Counted from the stretch's first letter, positions 1 to 11,630 are shown. The stretch is 64,000 nt of DNA from Bolinopsis microptera (GCF_026151205.1 NC_087076.1:11756902-11820901), one strand, 5' to 3'. Notes: a model not told the origin generated them from the sequence alone. A program made the numbers and translations.

Positions 1-870
1 ACCGGTATACCTATAACGGGGGCGATATTAGTACAATTTTGTTAGAACACCTCCTCCCGTATTATTGAGAATAAATTTACTTTTCCATACAATTGTGCAC
101 TTCAGTCGTATAGCAAACCTGCAGAAAAGCATGAAATGCTTTAATGATAAAAGATTCGTTTGTTACATAATCATGCTTTTTTTGAGTCGAGGAATACAAA
201 ATATGATGTTAACAAAACACAACTTTAAAGAACGATCAAAATTCTTACAAAGTTTTATTATAAAACTCTGTGACTGTTAAAAAGTATTAGGTAAATGATT
301 TTTTTAATTCTGCCTTGATGGTCTGTAGCTTTTTCTCCTGTTTCCCATTTTGAGGAAGTCAATCCTGATCTTCTTAGAAATTGTGCAGTAGAGTGTCGAC
401 GGGTCTGAGAACTCCAACAAATGAGGCATGCAATATCTTCTTCTACAGTCTTTTCAAAAACTTGTTAACATTCTGAGTTATATTATTGTCATAACAACGA
501 ATAGAATTTAAAAAGTAGCTCAACTCTAATAACTTAACTTTATAGTCATCTGATCGTGACAATCATTTTAGTTTTAATACTGTCAAAACAATAAACAGAA
601 GTAGCTCATCTCTTATAATAATAACTAGACTTTGGAACCACTGAAAACCACCGAATTGGATATATTTTTTGTGTTTAAGGTAATATCTTAAATTTGGCAC
701 ATAGAAACTCGCTCAAACTTACACAGATTATTCGTCCTATAACCACCATACTTTCAAAGTTTCAAGAAAATCGTACGGTATATATATAGGATCTGACATA
801 AACTATTGTCCAAATAACCTATTTTCTGAGTCGGACAGATGTCGCTGTCGGACAGATGTCGGCCAATCCT
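1..870. other. AT-rich stretch, nothing recognised
   Basis: I see no protein similarity, splice-framed ORF, RNA gene or tandem repeat here. The one ORF above 60 codons has no recognisable motif and is typical of chance in AT-rich DNA. Confidence 0.5.
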
Positions 871-877
871 AGAATGG

Positions 878-1756
878 AGCTGTGTAACTGGAGTAATGTG
901 AGATATTGGAAGTAAACTTACCCCGCTAGAATGAAGCAGTGAAATTAAAATAATGTGAGATATTGAAAGTAAACTTATCCCGCTAGAATGGAGTTGTGAA
1001 ACTAGAGTAATGTGAGATATTGGAAGTAAACTTATCCCGCTAGAATGGAGTTGTGAAACTAGAGTAATGTGAGATATTGGAAGTAAACTTATCCCGCTAG
1101 AATGGAGCTGTGAAACTAGAGTAATGTGAGATATTGGAAGTAAACTTACCCTGCTAGAATGGAGCTGTGTAACTGGAATAATGTGAGATATTTGAAGTAA
1201 ACTTACCCTGCTAGAATGGAGCTGTGTAACTGGAATAATGTGAGATATTGGAAGTAAACTTACCCTGCTAGAATGAAGCAGTGAAATCAAAGTAATGTGA
1301 GATATTGAAAGTTAACTTACCCCGCTAGAATGAAGCTGTGAAACTAGAGTAATGTGAGATATTGAAAGTAAACTTATCCCGCTAGAATGGAGTTGTGAAA
1401 CTAGAGTAATGTGAGATATTGGAAGTAAACTTATCCCGCTAGAATGAAGCAGTGAAATTAAAGTAATGTGAGATATTGAAAGTAAACTTATCCCGCTTGA
1501 ATGGAGTTGTGAAACTAGAGTAATGTGAGATATTGGAAGTAAACTTACCCTGCTAGAATGCAAATGAAGCTGTGTAACTGGAGTAATGTGAGATATTGGA
1601 AGTAAACTTACCCCGCTAGAATGGAGTTGTGAAACTAGAGTAATGTGAGATATTGGAAATAAACTTACCCTGCTAGAATGGAGCTGTGAAACTGGAATAA
1701 TGTGAGATATTGGAAGTAAACTTACCCTGCTAGAATGAAGCAGTGAAATTAAACTA
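878..1756 (+). repeat. 57-bp minisatellite, forward block
   Basis: About 15 units of a 57-bp repeat run head to tail. Each contains the cores CTAGAATGGAG, AGTAATGTGAGATATT and GAAGTAAACTTA. Because 57 is a multiple of three, the reverse strand stays open and reads as a 19-residue periodic peptide. This is a by-product of the period and not evidence for a gene. Units differ by a few substitutions (GAGCTGTGTAAC, GAGTTGTGAAAC, AAGCAGTGAAAT), so several unit types are interspersed. Confidence 0.95.
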
Positions 1757-2086
1757 ATTTCGGGATAAGTTTACTTCCAATATCTCACATTACTCCAGTT
1801 ACACAGCTCCATTCTAGCAGGGTAAATTTACTTCCAATATCTCACATTACTCCAGTTACACAGCTCCATTCTAGCAGGGTAAATTTACTTCCAATATCTC
1901 ACATTACTCCAGTTATACACAGCTCCATTCTAGCAGGGTAAGTTTACTTCCAATATCTCACATTACTCCAGTTATACACAGCTCCATTCTAGCAGGGTAA
2001 GTTTACTTCCAATATCTCACATTACTCTAGTTTCACAACTCCATTCTAGCGGGATAAGTTTACTTTCAATATCTCACATTACTTTA
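1757..2086 (-). repeat. 57-bp minisatellite, inverted block
   Basis: The same 57-bp unit continues here in reverse complement for about six units, starting at a sharp junction near 1757. The two blocks together make an inverted repeat that could fold into a long hairpin. Two inverted units share an extra TA (GTTATACACAG), which suggests local spread of a variant. Confidence 0.95.
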
Positions 2087-2245
2087 AATATTAGTTAAAC
2101 TAATCTCTGTCACATAACATACTTGAAATAAAGTTCACAATTACTGTGAACTCAAATGTATTATATAAAACACACTCACAACTGATCGTACAGTTTAAAA
2201 TGGAACAAAATAAGATAGAATAATTGATCAAATGTTAAAAATAAG
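2087..2245. repeat. Direct repeat A, left copy
   Basis: About 155 bp starting AATATTAGTT and ending GTTAAAAATAAG is found again in the same orientation at 7464-7616, with a few substitutions and small indels. The pair brackets the palindrome and the LINE fragment, so the 5.2-kb block between may have arrived or been duplicated as a unit. It is too long for an ordinary target-site duplication. Confidence 0.85.
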
Positions 2246-2324
2246 TTGATTTAGTAGAAGCAAATATTATTAATCAACTATATACAGCAAACACAAGATA
2301 ATAGTTAGGGAATAATGTAAAATG

Positions 2325-4233
2325 TCTGGGAAAAAATTTGCAACAAGCTGATTTTTACAGGAATGTGTTGTCCATAGTGTCAGGAACCACCCCAAAGAGT
2401 TTCCAATCTGGATCTGTTGAGCAAAAAAAGTTACAGCCAATTTTCTTCAGGCGCGTATGTCAGCCTGAGGACCGCACTTGAAAAACTCGTAACTATCGTA
2501 ATAAAGACCCCCAGGAGCACCATAGGGGGTGCAAAATGACCGCAATAGTGACATTATGTGTGGCGAATCAGTGTTTCAGGGTCGTCAGATCTTTACTTAT
2601 TGAGATAATTTCATTTTTATAGGCTAACCTCTCAAAAATTTACTAAAATTTTGAAATTTTACTTAAATTTGGAAATTTAGCAAAATTGTTGTACAATTAA
2701 AACATTGTCTAGTTATCAGTATTCAAATTCTAAAATTTACTTTCAATTGTCAATTGATCCTTATATTAGTATAGTAAATAATATACATATCACATCAAAT
2801 TCTGTAAAAAAAGGTCCTGAATTATTAGCATGGTGTCTTTGATTGGCAACTATTAGGTCACTTCTGGCTATCCCATTTCCTCAGAGTTGTTTGATTCTCC
2901 TGAATCGTCCTGTCTTTCGGGTGCATTAGTGCAACTTAATCCATGACATTGGCCACATGCAGGTAGACATTTAAAGCCATACTTCCGTCAGGAACACCTT
3001 AAGTACTTACAAGGGTTCTCAACCTCCACCGAGCAATTGCAGCAAATGAGGTTGAGCATCCCTGCCGGGGCAATCGCAGCTTTAGTCGGGATTGGCCGGT
3101 AGTATCCTTCAGAACTCATCTCCCATCCATAATGTAGTGGATTTAGACTTGCAGTGTCGAGTGTCACCCAGTTATGGTACTGAAGATATGATCTTAATAT
3201 ATGCTCAGTTGCAGAGGATGTAGACGGTGGTAGCCTTGATGGGTTGAGTTTTTTCTTTGCTATCATTCTACTGTAGCTGTAGCTGAGAAATCTGAGAGTT
3301 TCAAGTGCCTTGGTTTTATCTCCATAGATATGTTGAAACAAGGAGTTAGGAGAGGCCAGCTTCAATTACTTCATTTGTTGAAACTCTCACAGTGAGTAAT
3401 GATGCTAAATGACCCTCCTCATGAAAAGAAACTGCCTTTTTCAATATCTTCACCTTACCAAAGCCATGTATACTGCTGACCGTGTCACATCCTGAGAAAC
3501 TGTGAACAAACAGTAATATGCGTTTTATGTTGGCATCAAGAGCATTTACTATTTTACTGATCGAGTGTGAGCCGTTTCTGGTCGTCATCACAATTTCATT
3601 GTCATTCTCAGTAAAATGATGAATAAGGAGGCAAAGTATATCAGTATCCTCTGCTTTTACCTCAACATCTTCGTAGAAGGACAAGTTTAAAGCTTTACTA
3701 GCTACCATGGTATCAGCATCATCAGTAGCTACATGTACTTCAATTCCATGTTCTGTAAAAACGTTCGACAGAAGCTTTATAAGCTCATGGTTGTTCTTTG
3801 AGTTGCTGAACAGTTTTTTCATCGGAACTGTGCACACAGTAGTACTTTTAATAGCTATATCAGAGCAGTATGCCTTGATTCTTCGCTGATGCTCATGATC
3901 TTTTGTTGATCGGCATAGCCATCAAACACAACAATCACTTTCCGCTGTTCGGATTTCGGAACTAGCTTAAGGTATTCATTAGCTATGTCGCCGTATGTTT
4001 CAAAGCCTGTGAACGAGGTAACTTGATAGAGTAGCCATCCACCATCAATTATTAATGGAGAGGATGGGTTGCTAAATGTCACAGTACAATCAACAACATT
4101 CTTGAGGTATTGCCCAAGGGCTGCCTTGTTTGCCTTTCTCATCATCTGCTCATTGTTAAAAAGACTCATCGGCATTGCTGTGAGCTCATATTGGAAGCTT
4201 TCCTCCAGTGTAGACTCTCGTTCAGATGCGAAG
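2325..4233. repeat. Large palindrome, left arm
   Basis: This arm is nearly the exact reverse complement of 4695-6603. Both arms are 1909 bp, and the spacer (4234-4694) is 461 bp. The outer end is the hexamer TCTGGG against CCCAGA. A short inverted motif, ATAGTTAGGGA, lies further out at 2301-2311 and 6627-6637. Visible differences are a 6-bp duplication in this arm (TAGCTG), a 1-base deletion in this arm (missing T in GCC-GATCAAC), and a 5-bp insertion in the right arm. The high identity implies a recent inverted duplication or ongoing gene conversion. Confidence 0.95.
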
Positions 4234-4595
4234 ACAAGCCGATTAAAAATTGTCAATGAGTCTATAACAATGTCTTTTTCGTTCACCCTCACTGTCCTCT
4301 TTAGAAGGGTCAAGTTTCCTACTCGAAACTTATCGATAAAGCTTTTGCCATCCAGCTCTTTCTGGAGGGCAGTACCAACTGAAATGCAATCTTCTGGGTT
4401 GACATTATCCTTCTCTTTCTGTGATATGATTGAGTGTTGCAGTCCATAATTTATGGGCAGATTCATGAGTTCGCATTCTCCCTCCAGACAAACCCCCTGA
4501 TGAATTTGCAGCCTTCATTAGTCGCTGTTCGATCGACAGGTCTGTCCACACACCAGACCACTCGTGTTAATTATATCGAACTGTGTGCAGACCTA
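2868..4595 (-). pseudogene. FEN1/XPG-like nuclease-family gene, left copy, broken
   Basis: The conceptual protein begins near 4595 with WSGVWTDLSIEQRLMKA and continues through ORFs at 4466-3855, 3837-3346 and 3365-2988. It belongs to a family I know only as uncharacterised proteins in many invertebrate genomes. Acidic motifs in order are VFDGYA, DDADTMVASKAL, AEDTDILCLLI and SGCDTVSSIHGFGK. Their order and spacing resemble the catalytic carboxylates and the GCD-helix-hairpin region of FEN1/XPG nucleases, so a PIN/FEN-like fold is my inference. A C-terminal Cys-rich tail (CCNC, then KCLPACGQCHGLSC) follows. The frame is broken after VFDGYA by a 1-base deletion, again near EAGL/SLFQ, and by a TGA in the Cys-rich tail. 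The stop codon is at 2868-2870. Family assignment is fairly secure; the nuclease role is inferred. Confidence 0.7.
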
Positions 4596-4694
4596 CGACC
4601 TTGAACGTTTTGACTAGTGCCCCATACTGAATCTCAAGTACGGTAATCTGCTCAAGATACAGCCGTAGAGCTTTGGAGTACTGACCTCGACCTG
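4234..4694. other. Palindrome spacer
   Basis: The left part (to about 4595) continues the minus-strand gene towards its N-terminus, including motifs GKSFIDKFRVGNLTLLKR and SIEQRLMKA. The rest (about 4596-4694) has no recognisable content. Unpaired spacer DNA of this size is expected to help a long inverted repeat survive replication. Confidence 0.6.
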
Positions 4695-6060
4695 CTTCGC
4701 ATCCGAACGAGAGTCTTCACTGGAGGAAAGCTTCCAATATGAGCTCACAGCAATGCCGATGAGTCTTTTTAACAATGAGCAGATGATGAGAAAGGCAAAC
4801 AAGGCAGCCCTTGGGCAATACCTCAAGAATGTTGTTGATTGTACTGTGACATTTAGCAACCCATCCTCTCCATTAATAATTGATGGTGGATGGCTACTCT
4901 ATCAAGTTACCTCGTTCACAGGCTTTGAAACATACGGCGACATAGCTAATGAATACCTTAAGCTAGTTCCGAAATCCGAACAGCGGAAAGTGATTGTTGT
5001 GTTTGATGGCTATGCCTGATCAACAAAAGATCATGAGCATCAGCGAAGAATCAAGGCATACTGCTCTGATATAGCTATTAAAAGTACTACTGTGTGCACA
5101 GTTCCGATGAAAAAACTGTTCAGCAACTCAAAGAACAACCATGAGCTTATAAAGCTTCTGTCGAACGTTTTTACAGAACACGGAATTGAAGTACATGTAG
5201 CTACTGATGATGCTGATACCATGGTAGCTAGTAAAGCTTTAAACTTGTCCTTCTACGAAGATGTTGAGGTAAAAGCAGAGGATACTGATATACTTTGCCT
5301 CCTTATTCATCATTTTACTGAGAATGACAATGAAATTGTGATGACGACCAGAAACGGCTCACACTCGATCAGTAAAATAGTAAATGCTCTTGATGCCAAC
5401 ATAAAACGCATATTGCTGTTTGTTCACAGTTTCCCAGGATGTGACACGGTCAGCAGTATACATGGCTTTGGTAAGGTGAAGATATTGAAAAAGGCAGTTT
5501 CTTTTCATGAGGAGGGTCATTTAGCATCATTACTCACTGTGAGAGTTTCAACAAATGAAGTAATTGAAGCTGGCCTCTCCTAACTCCTTGTTTCAACATA
5601 TCTATGGAGATAAAACCAAGGCACTTGAAACTCTCAGATTTCTCAGCTACAGTAGAATGATAGCAAAGAAAAAACTCAACCCATCAAGGCTACCACCGTC
5701 TACATCCTCTGCAACTGAGCATATATTAAGATCATATCTTCAGTACCATAACTGGGTGACACTCGACACTGTAAGTCTAAATCCACTACATTATGGATGG
5801 GAGATGAGTTCTGAAGGATACTACTATACCGGCCAATCCCGACTAAAGCTGCGATTGCCCCGGCAGGGATGCTCAACCTCATTTGCTGCAATTGCTCGGT
5901 GGAGGTTGAGAACCCTTGTAAGTACTTAAGGTGTTCCTGACGGAAGTATGGCTTTAAATGTCTACCTGCATGTGGCCAATGTCATGGATTAAGTTGCACT
6001 AATGCACCCGAAAGACAGGACGATTCAGGAGAATCAAACAACTCTGAGGAAATGGGATAG
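4695..6060 (+). pseudogene. FEN1/XPG-like nuclease-family gene, right copy, truncated
   Basis: Mirror copy of the left gene. It starts inside the coding region (first shared codons near SDA, then TAMPMSLFNNEQMM) and so lacks roughly the first 120 or more residues. The frame stays open through VFDGYA, meets an in-frame TGA, then continues as STKDHEHQRRIKAYCSD into ORF 5092-5583. Further damage is the same frameshift near EAGLS, a 5-bp insertion near GYYY that throws the CCNC tail out of frame, and a shared TGA after RCS. The reading ends at TAG 6058-6060. The product cannot be a full protein; inverted transcripts with the left copy would be complementary over 1.9 kb. Confidence 0.7.
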
Positions 6061-6603
6061 CCAGAAGTGACCTAATAGTTGCCAATCAAAAACACCATGC
6101 TAATAATTCAGGACCTTTTTTTACAGAATTTGATGTGATATGTATATTATTTACTATACTAATATAAGGATCAATTGACAATTGAAAGTAAATTTTAGAA
6201 TTTGAATACTGATAACTAGACAATGTTTTAATTGTACAACAATTTTGCTAAATTTCCAAATTTAAGTAAAATTTCAAAATTTTAGTAAATTTTTGAGAGG
6301 TTAGCCTATAAAAATGAAATTATCTCAATAAGTAAAGATCTGACGACCCTGAAACACTGATTCGCCACACATAATGTCACTATTGCGGTCATTTTGCACC
6401 CCCTATGGTGCTCCTGGGGGTCTTTATTACGATAGTTACGAGTTTTTCAAGTGCGGTCCTCAGGCTGACATACGCGCCTGAAGAAAATTGGCTGTAACTT
6501 TTTTTGCTCAACAGATCCAGATTGGAAACTCTTTGGGGTGGTTCCTGACACTATGGACAACACATTCCTGTAAAAATCAGCTTGTTGCAAATTTTTTCCC
6601 AGA
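4695..6603. repeat. Large palindrome, right arm
   Basis: Inverted partner of 2325-4233. It covers the 3' two thirds of the nuclease-like gene plus about 540 bp of downstream non-coding sequence. It starts inside the coding region, so the spacer side of the left copy keeps gene sequence that the right copy lacks. Confidence 0.95.
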
Positions 6604-6681
6604 TGGTCCTGTATTAATGTTAATTGTCCCTAACTATAATAGAAATTAAATCATAAAATCGAGTGGCCGAGTAGTCTCGAC
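6604..6681. other. Junction between palindrome and LINE fragment
   Basis: A short AT-rich junction containing the inverted TCCCTAACTAT motif that pairs with 2301-2311. No coding content. Confidence 0.4.
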
Positions 6682-7464
6682 TCACCCATAACTTCTCCAA
6701 AGACGTCTATCATGAGCTTTGTACACTAAATCGTTGAAATTACTTAAACTAAATCTTTTATTTACAATCACAATAATTTGTTTTGTCATAATGTCTTTTA
6801 ATAATAAATCAAATAAATTTGAACGAGGTCTGCCCCTCCTTCCTTTGTAGTCAAAACATCCTAAACATGCAAATCTGAAAGATAAGAAGGCGGGAGTGTC
6901 ATCACCGCTTCTGAGAACGTGCCCAAGCATCTTCCATCGTGCTTTCTTGATCCTTTCAGTAAGGGGACTGACATTACATCTCATATATAAGTTCTCGTTA
7001 CTGATAACCGTAGGCCAATAGGTGTTGATTATCTGTCTCAGATGCTTCCTTTGAAGAACGTCGACAGATGCCATTACGGTTTCAGGAGCAGCCCAGCTGC
7101 TACAGTTATACAACAACACTGAAGTGACAAGAGCTTCGTATAGCTTCAGCTTTCTACTCTCACTGATCTGAACAGAACTATTCAACCAGACTTTCTTGTA
7201 GGTGTAGAAGGCAACATTGGCTTTGTTGCGTCTGTTGACAATATCTCTTTCTGAACAGAGCTTTGATCCTAATAGCACTGACTCTCGCCACTCTTCATCT
7301 CCTCTAATTTTATTGCCATGGGCATCTAAAGCATCTGTATCTGCCAAATACACTCTTGTAAACACCGTCTTTGATTCGTTAACAAAGAGACTCCAATCCT
7401 TTAGTATATCACTGGCAATCTCTAGTATCTTCACCAGGCTCTGACCATCTTCACTCAGAAGCAA
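6682..7464 (-). pseudogene. LINE reverse transcriptase C-terminal fragment
   Basis: An open frame of 260 codons matches the post-RT region of a non-LTR retrotransposon: LLGSKLCSERDIVNRRNKAN, SRKLKLYEALVTSVLLYNCS, WKMLGHVLRSGDD, and the RRGRPR tail typical of LINE C-termini. The catalytic RT core is absent, so the element is 5'-truncated. Its 5' edge abuts direct repeat A' exactly (7464). The frame has stayed open, so the insertion may be fairly young or selected for length by chance. The clade cannot be set from this part. Confidence 0.75.
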
Positions 7465-7616
7465 ATATTAGTTGAACTAATCTCTGTCACATAAAATACT
7501 GGAAATAAAGTTCACAACTGTGAACTCAAATGTATATAAAACACTCTCACAACTGATCGTACAGTTTAAAATGGAACAAAATAAGACAGAATAATTGATC
7601 AAATGTTAAAAATAAG
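7464..7616. repeat. Direct repeat A, right copy
   Basis: Same orientation partner of 2087-2245. It differs by small deletions (ACATACTTGAAAT against AAATACTGGAAAT; AATTACTGTG against AACTGTG). Confidence 0.85.
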
Positions 7617-8339
7617 CTGTTAAAAAATAAAGGTAACAGACGAGTAGCTTAAATGCGGGGCGAAGGTCTCAAATGAAGGAATTAACTGTAAATTTGCAAG
7701 GCATAGCAACCATTCAATTCGCAACGATCCAATGCGAAAATTAAAAATCACATTTGGATATAATGCGCGTGAGTGCTTATAAATTTGCTTTTGGCGGAGA
7801 TATAAACTGCGCCTTCGATTAATTACTAAAGCCAAAATTTCAGAAGCTGAATAATTTTTTAAAAAGTTTCGGTCGTTGATCACGCAATATAGGCCGTGAA
7901 CACGTTGGTGCCAATTAAATAATACGGAGGGACTCCAAAACCACACGGCGCGAACGTGCTTGTGATTTGTGATTGAGCGCGCGCCTGCCGCCCCTGCGAA
8001 AATCGTGGTACCGCTAGGCTCAACTGCTTGAGCGGTTCAAGCATGAAGTACTAACAACTAAGCAATAAATTTAGTGGGATGCTATTCATAATTCATCACG
8101 TCGTGACCCCTATTGTCGTTTTACTAGAAACTTTAACGTTTTTACGATACAGCCAGGGGGAGCTGCGCATTGGTGCGTGGTACGTGGGTCTTAACGGGTA
8201 ATACTCGTAAAATGTAAAATATCTGTTCTGCATATATTGGACCGTCGACGAGTCCAACCCGGCGCGCGTCCTAGTAGGTTGTAAACCTACAACGCGACGT
8301 GGGTCGTACAACGTATGACAAAGATGCACTATGGACGGA
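7617..8339. other. No gene seen; unique or old repeat
   Basis: Short ORFs here have no recognisable motif. Around 8245-8290 a stretch with GTCGACGAGTCCAAC and CGGCGCGCGTCCT is similar to 48376-48412, so it is part of an interspersed repeat. It includes a GGTTGTAAACCTAC hairpin. Confidence 0.4.
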
Positions 8340-8920
8340 TGATGGGTATTATTAATCACTCTACACTCGACTGTCACGTAAATTTTTCAACCCGCTCTCT
8401 AGCTGGCACTGAACGACTATTCAAAATTTTAACCCTCTATGCTCTAAATCTAAATAGTAAATAGCTGCATCCGATCACAATCCTAACCCTAACCTGATCC
8501 TTAACGAACGCATATGCTGAAACCCCAATATAATCCTAAGTAGAAATTAGACTAACTTCCTTAATATACGGTCATATTATCACGTGATCGAGACAGTTTT
8601 GCGCCAATATCTCGTCAGGGAAGCTTGTTAATAGTGTATGTACTAAGAGCGCCAACTTGTGGGTGAGATTTTATGTCTCAAAACCCAACATATTATACAC
8701 CATTGGAAAGGTCTCATTGAGTAGAGTCATATGGTACCAAGTTTTGGGGAAATGGCTGCTCCTAGCGAAAGTTATAGCCCGTCAAAGTCCCAAAATTGTC
8801 ACTTCAGAAAATTGGGCGGTCCATCGTGTTCTTAAATTTTTTGACGAATTTTTTTAACAGCATATTGTTTATCACAGTTTTTTACACAAGATTTGCTGTA
8901 TGCCGTAATTTTTAATCCAT
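8340..8920 (+). repeat. Interspersed repeat family D, copy 1
   Basis: Begins with ATTAATCACTCTACACTCGACTG and runs through degenerate CCCTAACC telomere-like stretches, TATCACGTGATCGAGACAG, and GCGCCAACTTGTGGGTGAG. Related copies lie inverted at 16625-17510, in the same orientation at 48900-49260, and inverted at 62280-62510. No ORF is conserved between copies. Copies 1 and 2 share an extra ~280-bp distal part (GGTACCAAGTTTTGGGGAAA to GCTGTATGCCGTAATTTT). Confidence 0.85.
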
Positions 8921-9099
8921 AATTAGAGTCACATTCAATTAATTTTGTCAACAGAGTTTGAAATATTTGAAGAGACAATTAATATTCCGCGTGGTTCGCG
9001 GCGCGCTTCTTTGTCTACAAATTGTTAAATTGCGCGTTACAATTCCGAGTAGCAGAAGACGTTTCCCTGAATTTTGTTGGGGATTCTGTAGGGGATTTG

Positions 9100-9765
9100 A
9101 CACGGATTTCAAATCCCCTAATAATAGTTTCAAATTGTCCCTGGGAGTGGCCTGAGTGGGTCAAGACGTCGAAAAGTAGTTTCCCTGGTTGTTGGGGTCA
9201 GGTACTTCCTATCTAACCACCAAATCATGTTCCAAATACCCCGGAACATAAATCTCCTACAGGGGTAAAGATTCTCAGTCTTGATTTGACCTGGATTTCA
9301 GTAATTTTGGGATGTGGCCTGAGTGGGTCAAGAGTTCAAAACTCGGTTTTACTGATGGTTTGGGACAGGTACCAACTATTAAACCACCAAAACATGTTCC
9401 AAATACCCCGGAACATAAATCCCCTACAGGGGTAAAGTTTCTCAGTCTTGATTTGACCTGGATTTCAGTAATTTTGGGATGGGAGTGGCCTGAGTGAGTC
9501 AAGATGTCGAAACTCGGTCTTTCTGATGGTTCGGGACAGATAATAACTATTTAACATCCTAAAAATGTTCCAAATACCCCGGAACATAAATCCCATACAG
9601 GGGTAAAGATTCTCATTCTTGATTTGACCTGGATTTCAGTAATTTTGGGGTAGGCGTGGCCCCTGGGAGTGGCCTGATTGGGTCAAGATGTCAACCATTA
9701 AACCACCTGAAAATGTTCCAAATACCCGGGAACCCATACAAGTGTGAAATCCCCAACACAAATCA
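9100..9765 (+). repeat. ~175-bp tandem repeat, about 3.5 units
   Basis: Units share GTGGCCTGAGTGGGTCAAGA, CATGTTCCAAATACCCCGGAAC, ACAGGGGTAAAGATTCTCAG and TTGACCTGGATTTCAG. Unit starts are near 9149, 9317, 9489 and 9672. A diverged sister array is at 20700-21070. Open frames across it are periodic artefacts. Confidence 0.9.
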
Positions 9766-11630
9766 AGGAAACGTGCTCTCCCGAGCAGCGCACGAACAAT
9801 GCCAGAGTGCATTCTCGGTTTTTGTGTCGAATGTGAATTTAACTTATTCTGAAACTAGTTATTAAAAACTATGATTGGAATTAATTGTAGAGAATTCAGC
9901 TAGTAATTAGCCACGTCACTAATTACCTAATTAACCAATACATAAATTAATGAAATGGTGGCCTGGTGCCCCCATTTATGGTCTGCTTGCTCCCAACTGT
10001 ATCTAGAACCGTTTGTTAATAGAACGAGATCAGGTTATATCTTAAATCTTTATGGTATGCAACTAGTATGCTGAAGTACACCCAAACATGCGAGGAGTTT
10101 ATTGAACATTTAAAGCATTAAAGACTATTGCTGTAATCCTGTCTGTATCCCTAATAGTGAGTATTAAAATATAGATTATAGGTATCTACCATTTCACAAG
10201 TCTTAGTTCCCCAATTTGTTCTGACATCGAGTGAATCGTAATTGTAATCAGTACAATACAAGTTGAATTTAGCATCATTTTAGTTTGATTTCTGTTGCCA
10301 CTTGCCGGTCTAGAAGATGTCCGTGATATTGCGCATAATTGATCGAAGTATAATATTTGTTTCCATCGTATGTGGTGCATATAATGGTTTCAACCTTTAT
10401 TTTACTCTAAAGACATACTGTACTAGAAAATCCGTTGTCACAGGGAGGAAGCTAGAACTCAATTTTTATCGTATCATAAAATTTAAATCACAACCGAAGA
10501 TACAGGCTATTATTTCGTAGAACACTCTAAACTCAACAGTAAATGATCGAAATTTAGTTCCAAATTCTTAACACGTGCACGTGCAAGTCTCCGCCTGCTT
10601 TACTATGCACGGGAGTGGTTGTACACACAAACAGAAATTTTCGAACTATAAAATAAAAAGATTAGAATCACATTAGAATTGTCAAAGATTGAGCTAACAT
10701 TTTTATCAAATACATTACATATTGTGTAGTTATTGACTACTGATAACACATGTATAAATATGGCGAAATATCAAATATCAATTTAAAACTTGTAAATTTG
10801 CCAAATTCATGAATTAGTCTCAACTGATATATAAAATAAAGTAAAACATCGCAGCAATAAACATAAGATGAGGACATTGACAGCTCTAATAATAGATCAG
10901 AAGAAGAAAAATGGCGTTATTCAATAAAAATCGAATCGAATAGCTTAAACTACAGGTGCTAGGGCCCTTGTAAACAATCGTAATATCCTGTGAATTAAAT
11001 CGAATGATTCTAATTGGTGTTCGTCACTGATTAGAGGCAACAAAAGGATAAGCTAGTCAGCAGTAAATAGCAATGCATCAGTCAGCGAACGCCATCGATC
11101 GTAATGTGTCTTGCTCCAAGCTTTTAACACCTAAAATTATATGTTTTGAATAACAATTACATTATTCAAATGAAATAACGGAACTCAAAAAGCTCTTACG
11201 TTACAATATCTTAATAAAATTCTGGGTAACTAATTTAATTAAAACCATACCAACATTGAACCTACGTCTTACAATGAGCGCTATAATTTTTAACATAACA
11301 GAACATAACAGCTGATAACCACCTATAACAAGCATGAAGCACGTGATTAAAACCCACGATTAGGGTCGGGCAATCTATCACTACTACTGGTACCACTACC
11401 ACTACCAGGTATGAGCGTAAGCTGCGTAACAAACTTAAGATGAAACAATTGATCTCTATGTAGCACTCTGCACTATATTATATGTATACGTATCACTATT
11501 TTGCCTAGTATTACTGATAAGATGGTGGTAGAAAGTAAGCACTTATTTTCTAAATACAATGATATTTACTTTAAATATCAAGATGGCAATTACTAGCCTG
11601 GGCTGATCTTCGTGATAATATATACAGTAA
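9766..11630. other. No gene or repeat recognised
   Basis: AT-rich DNA with a CACGTGCACGTGCA palindrome near 10572 and a GGTACCACTACCACTACCAGG run near 11390. Short ORFs show no family motif. I see nothing that can be named. Confidence 0.4.

Noticed and set aside
754-1563. ORFs of 178 and 83 codons with 19-residue repeats
   Set aside because: The 57-bp repeat period keeps the frame open; there is no start context, splice structure or known domain.
8235-8290. Possible hammerhead ribozyme (GTCGACGAGTCC, also at 48376)
   Set aside because: The core CUGANGA and GAAA boxes are not both present, so the fold cannot form.
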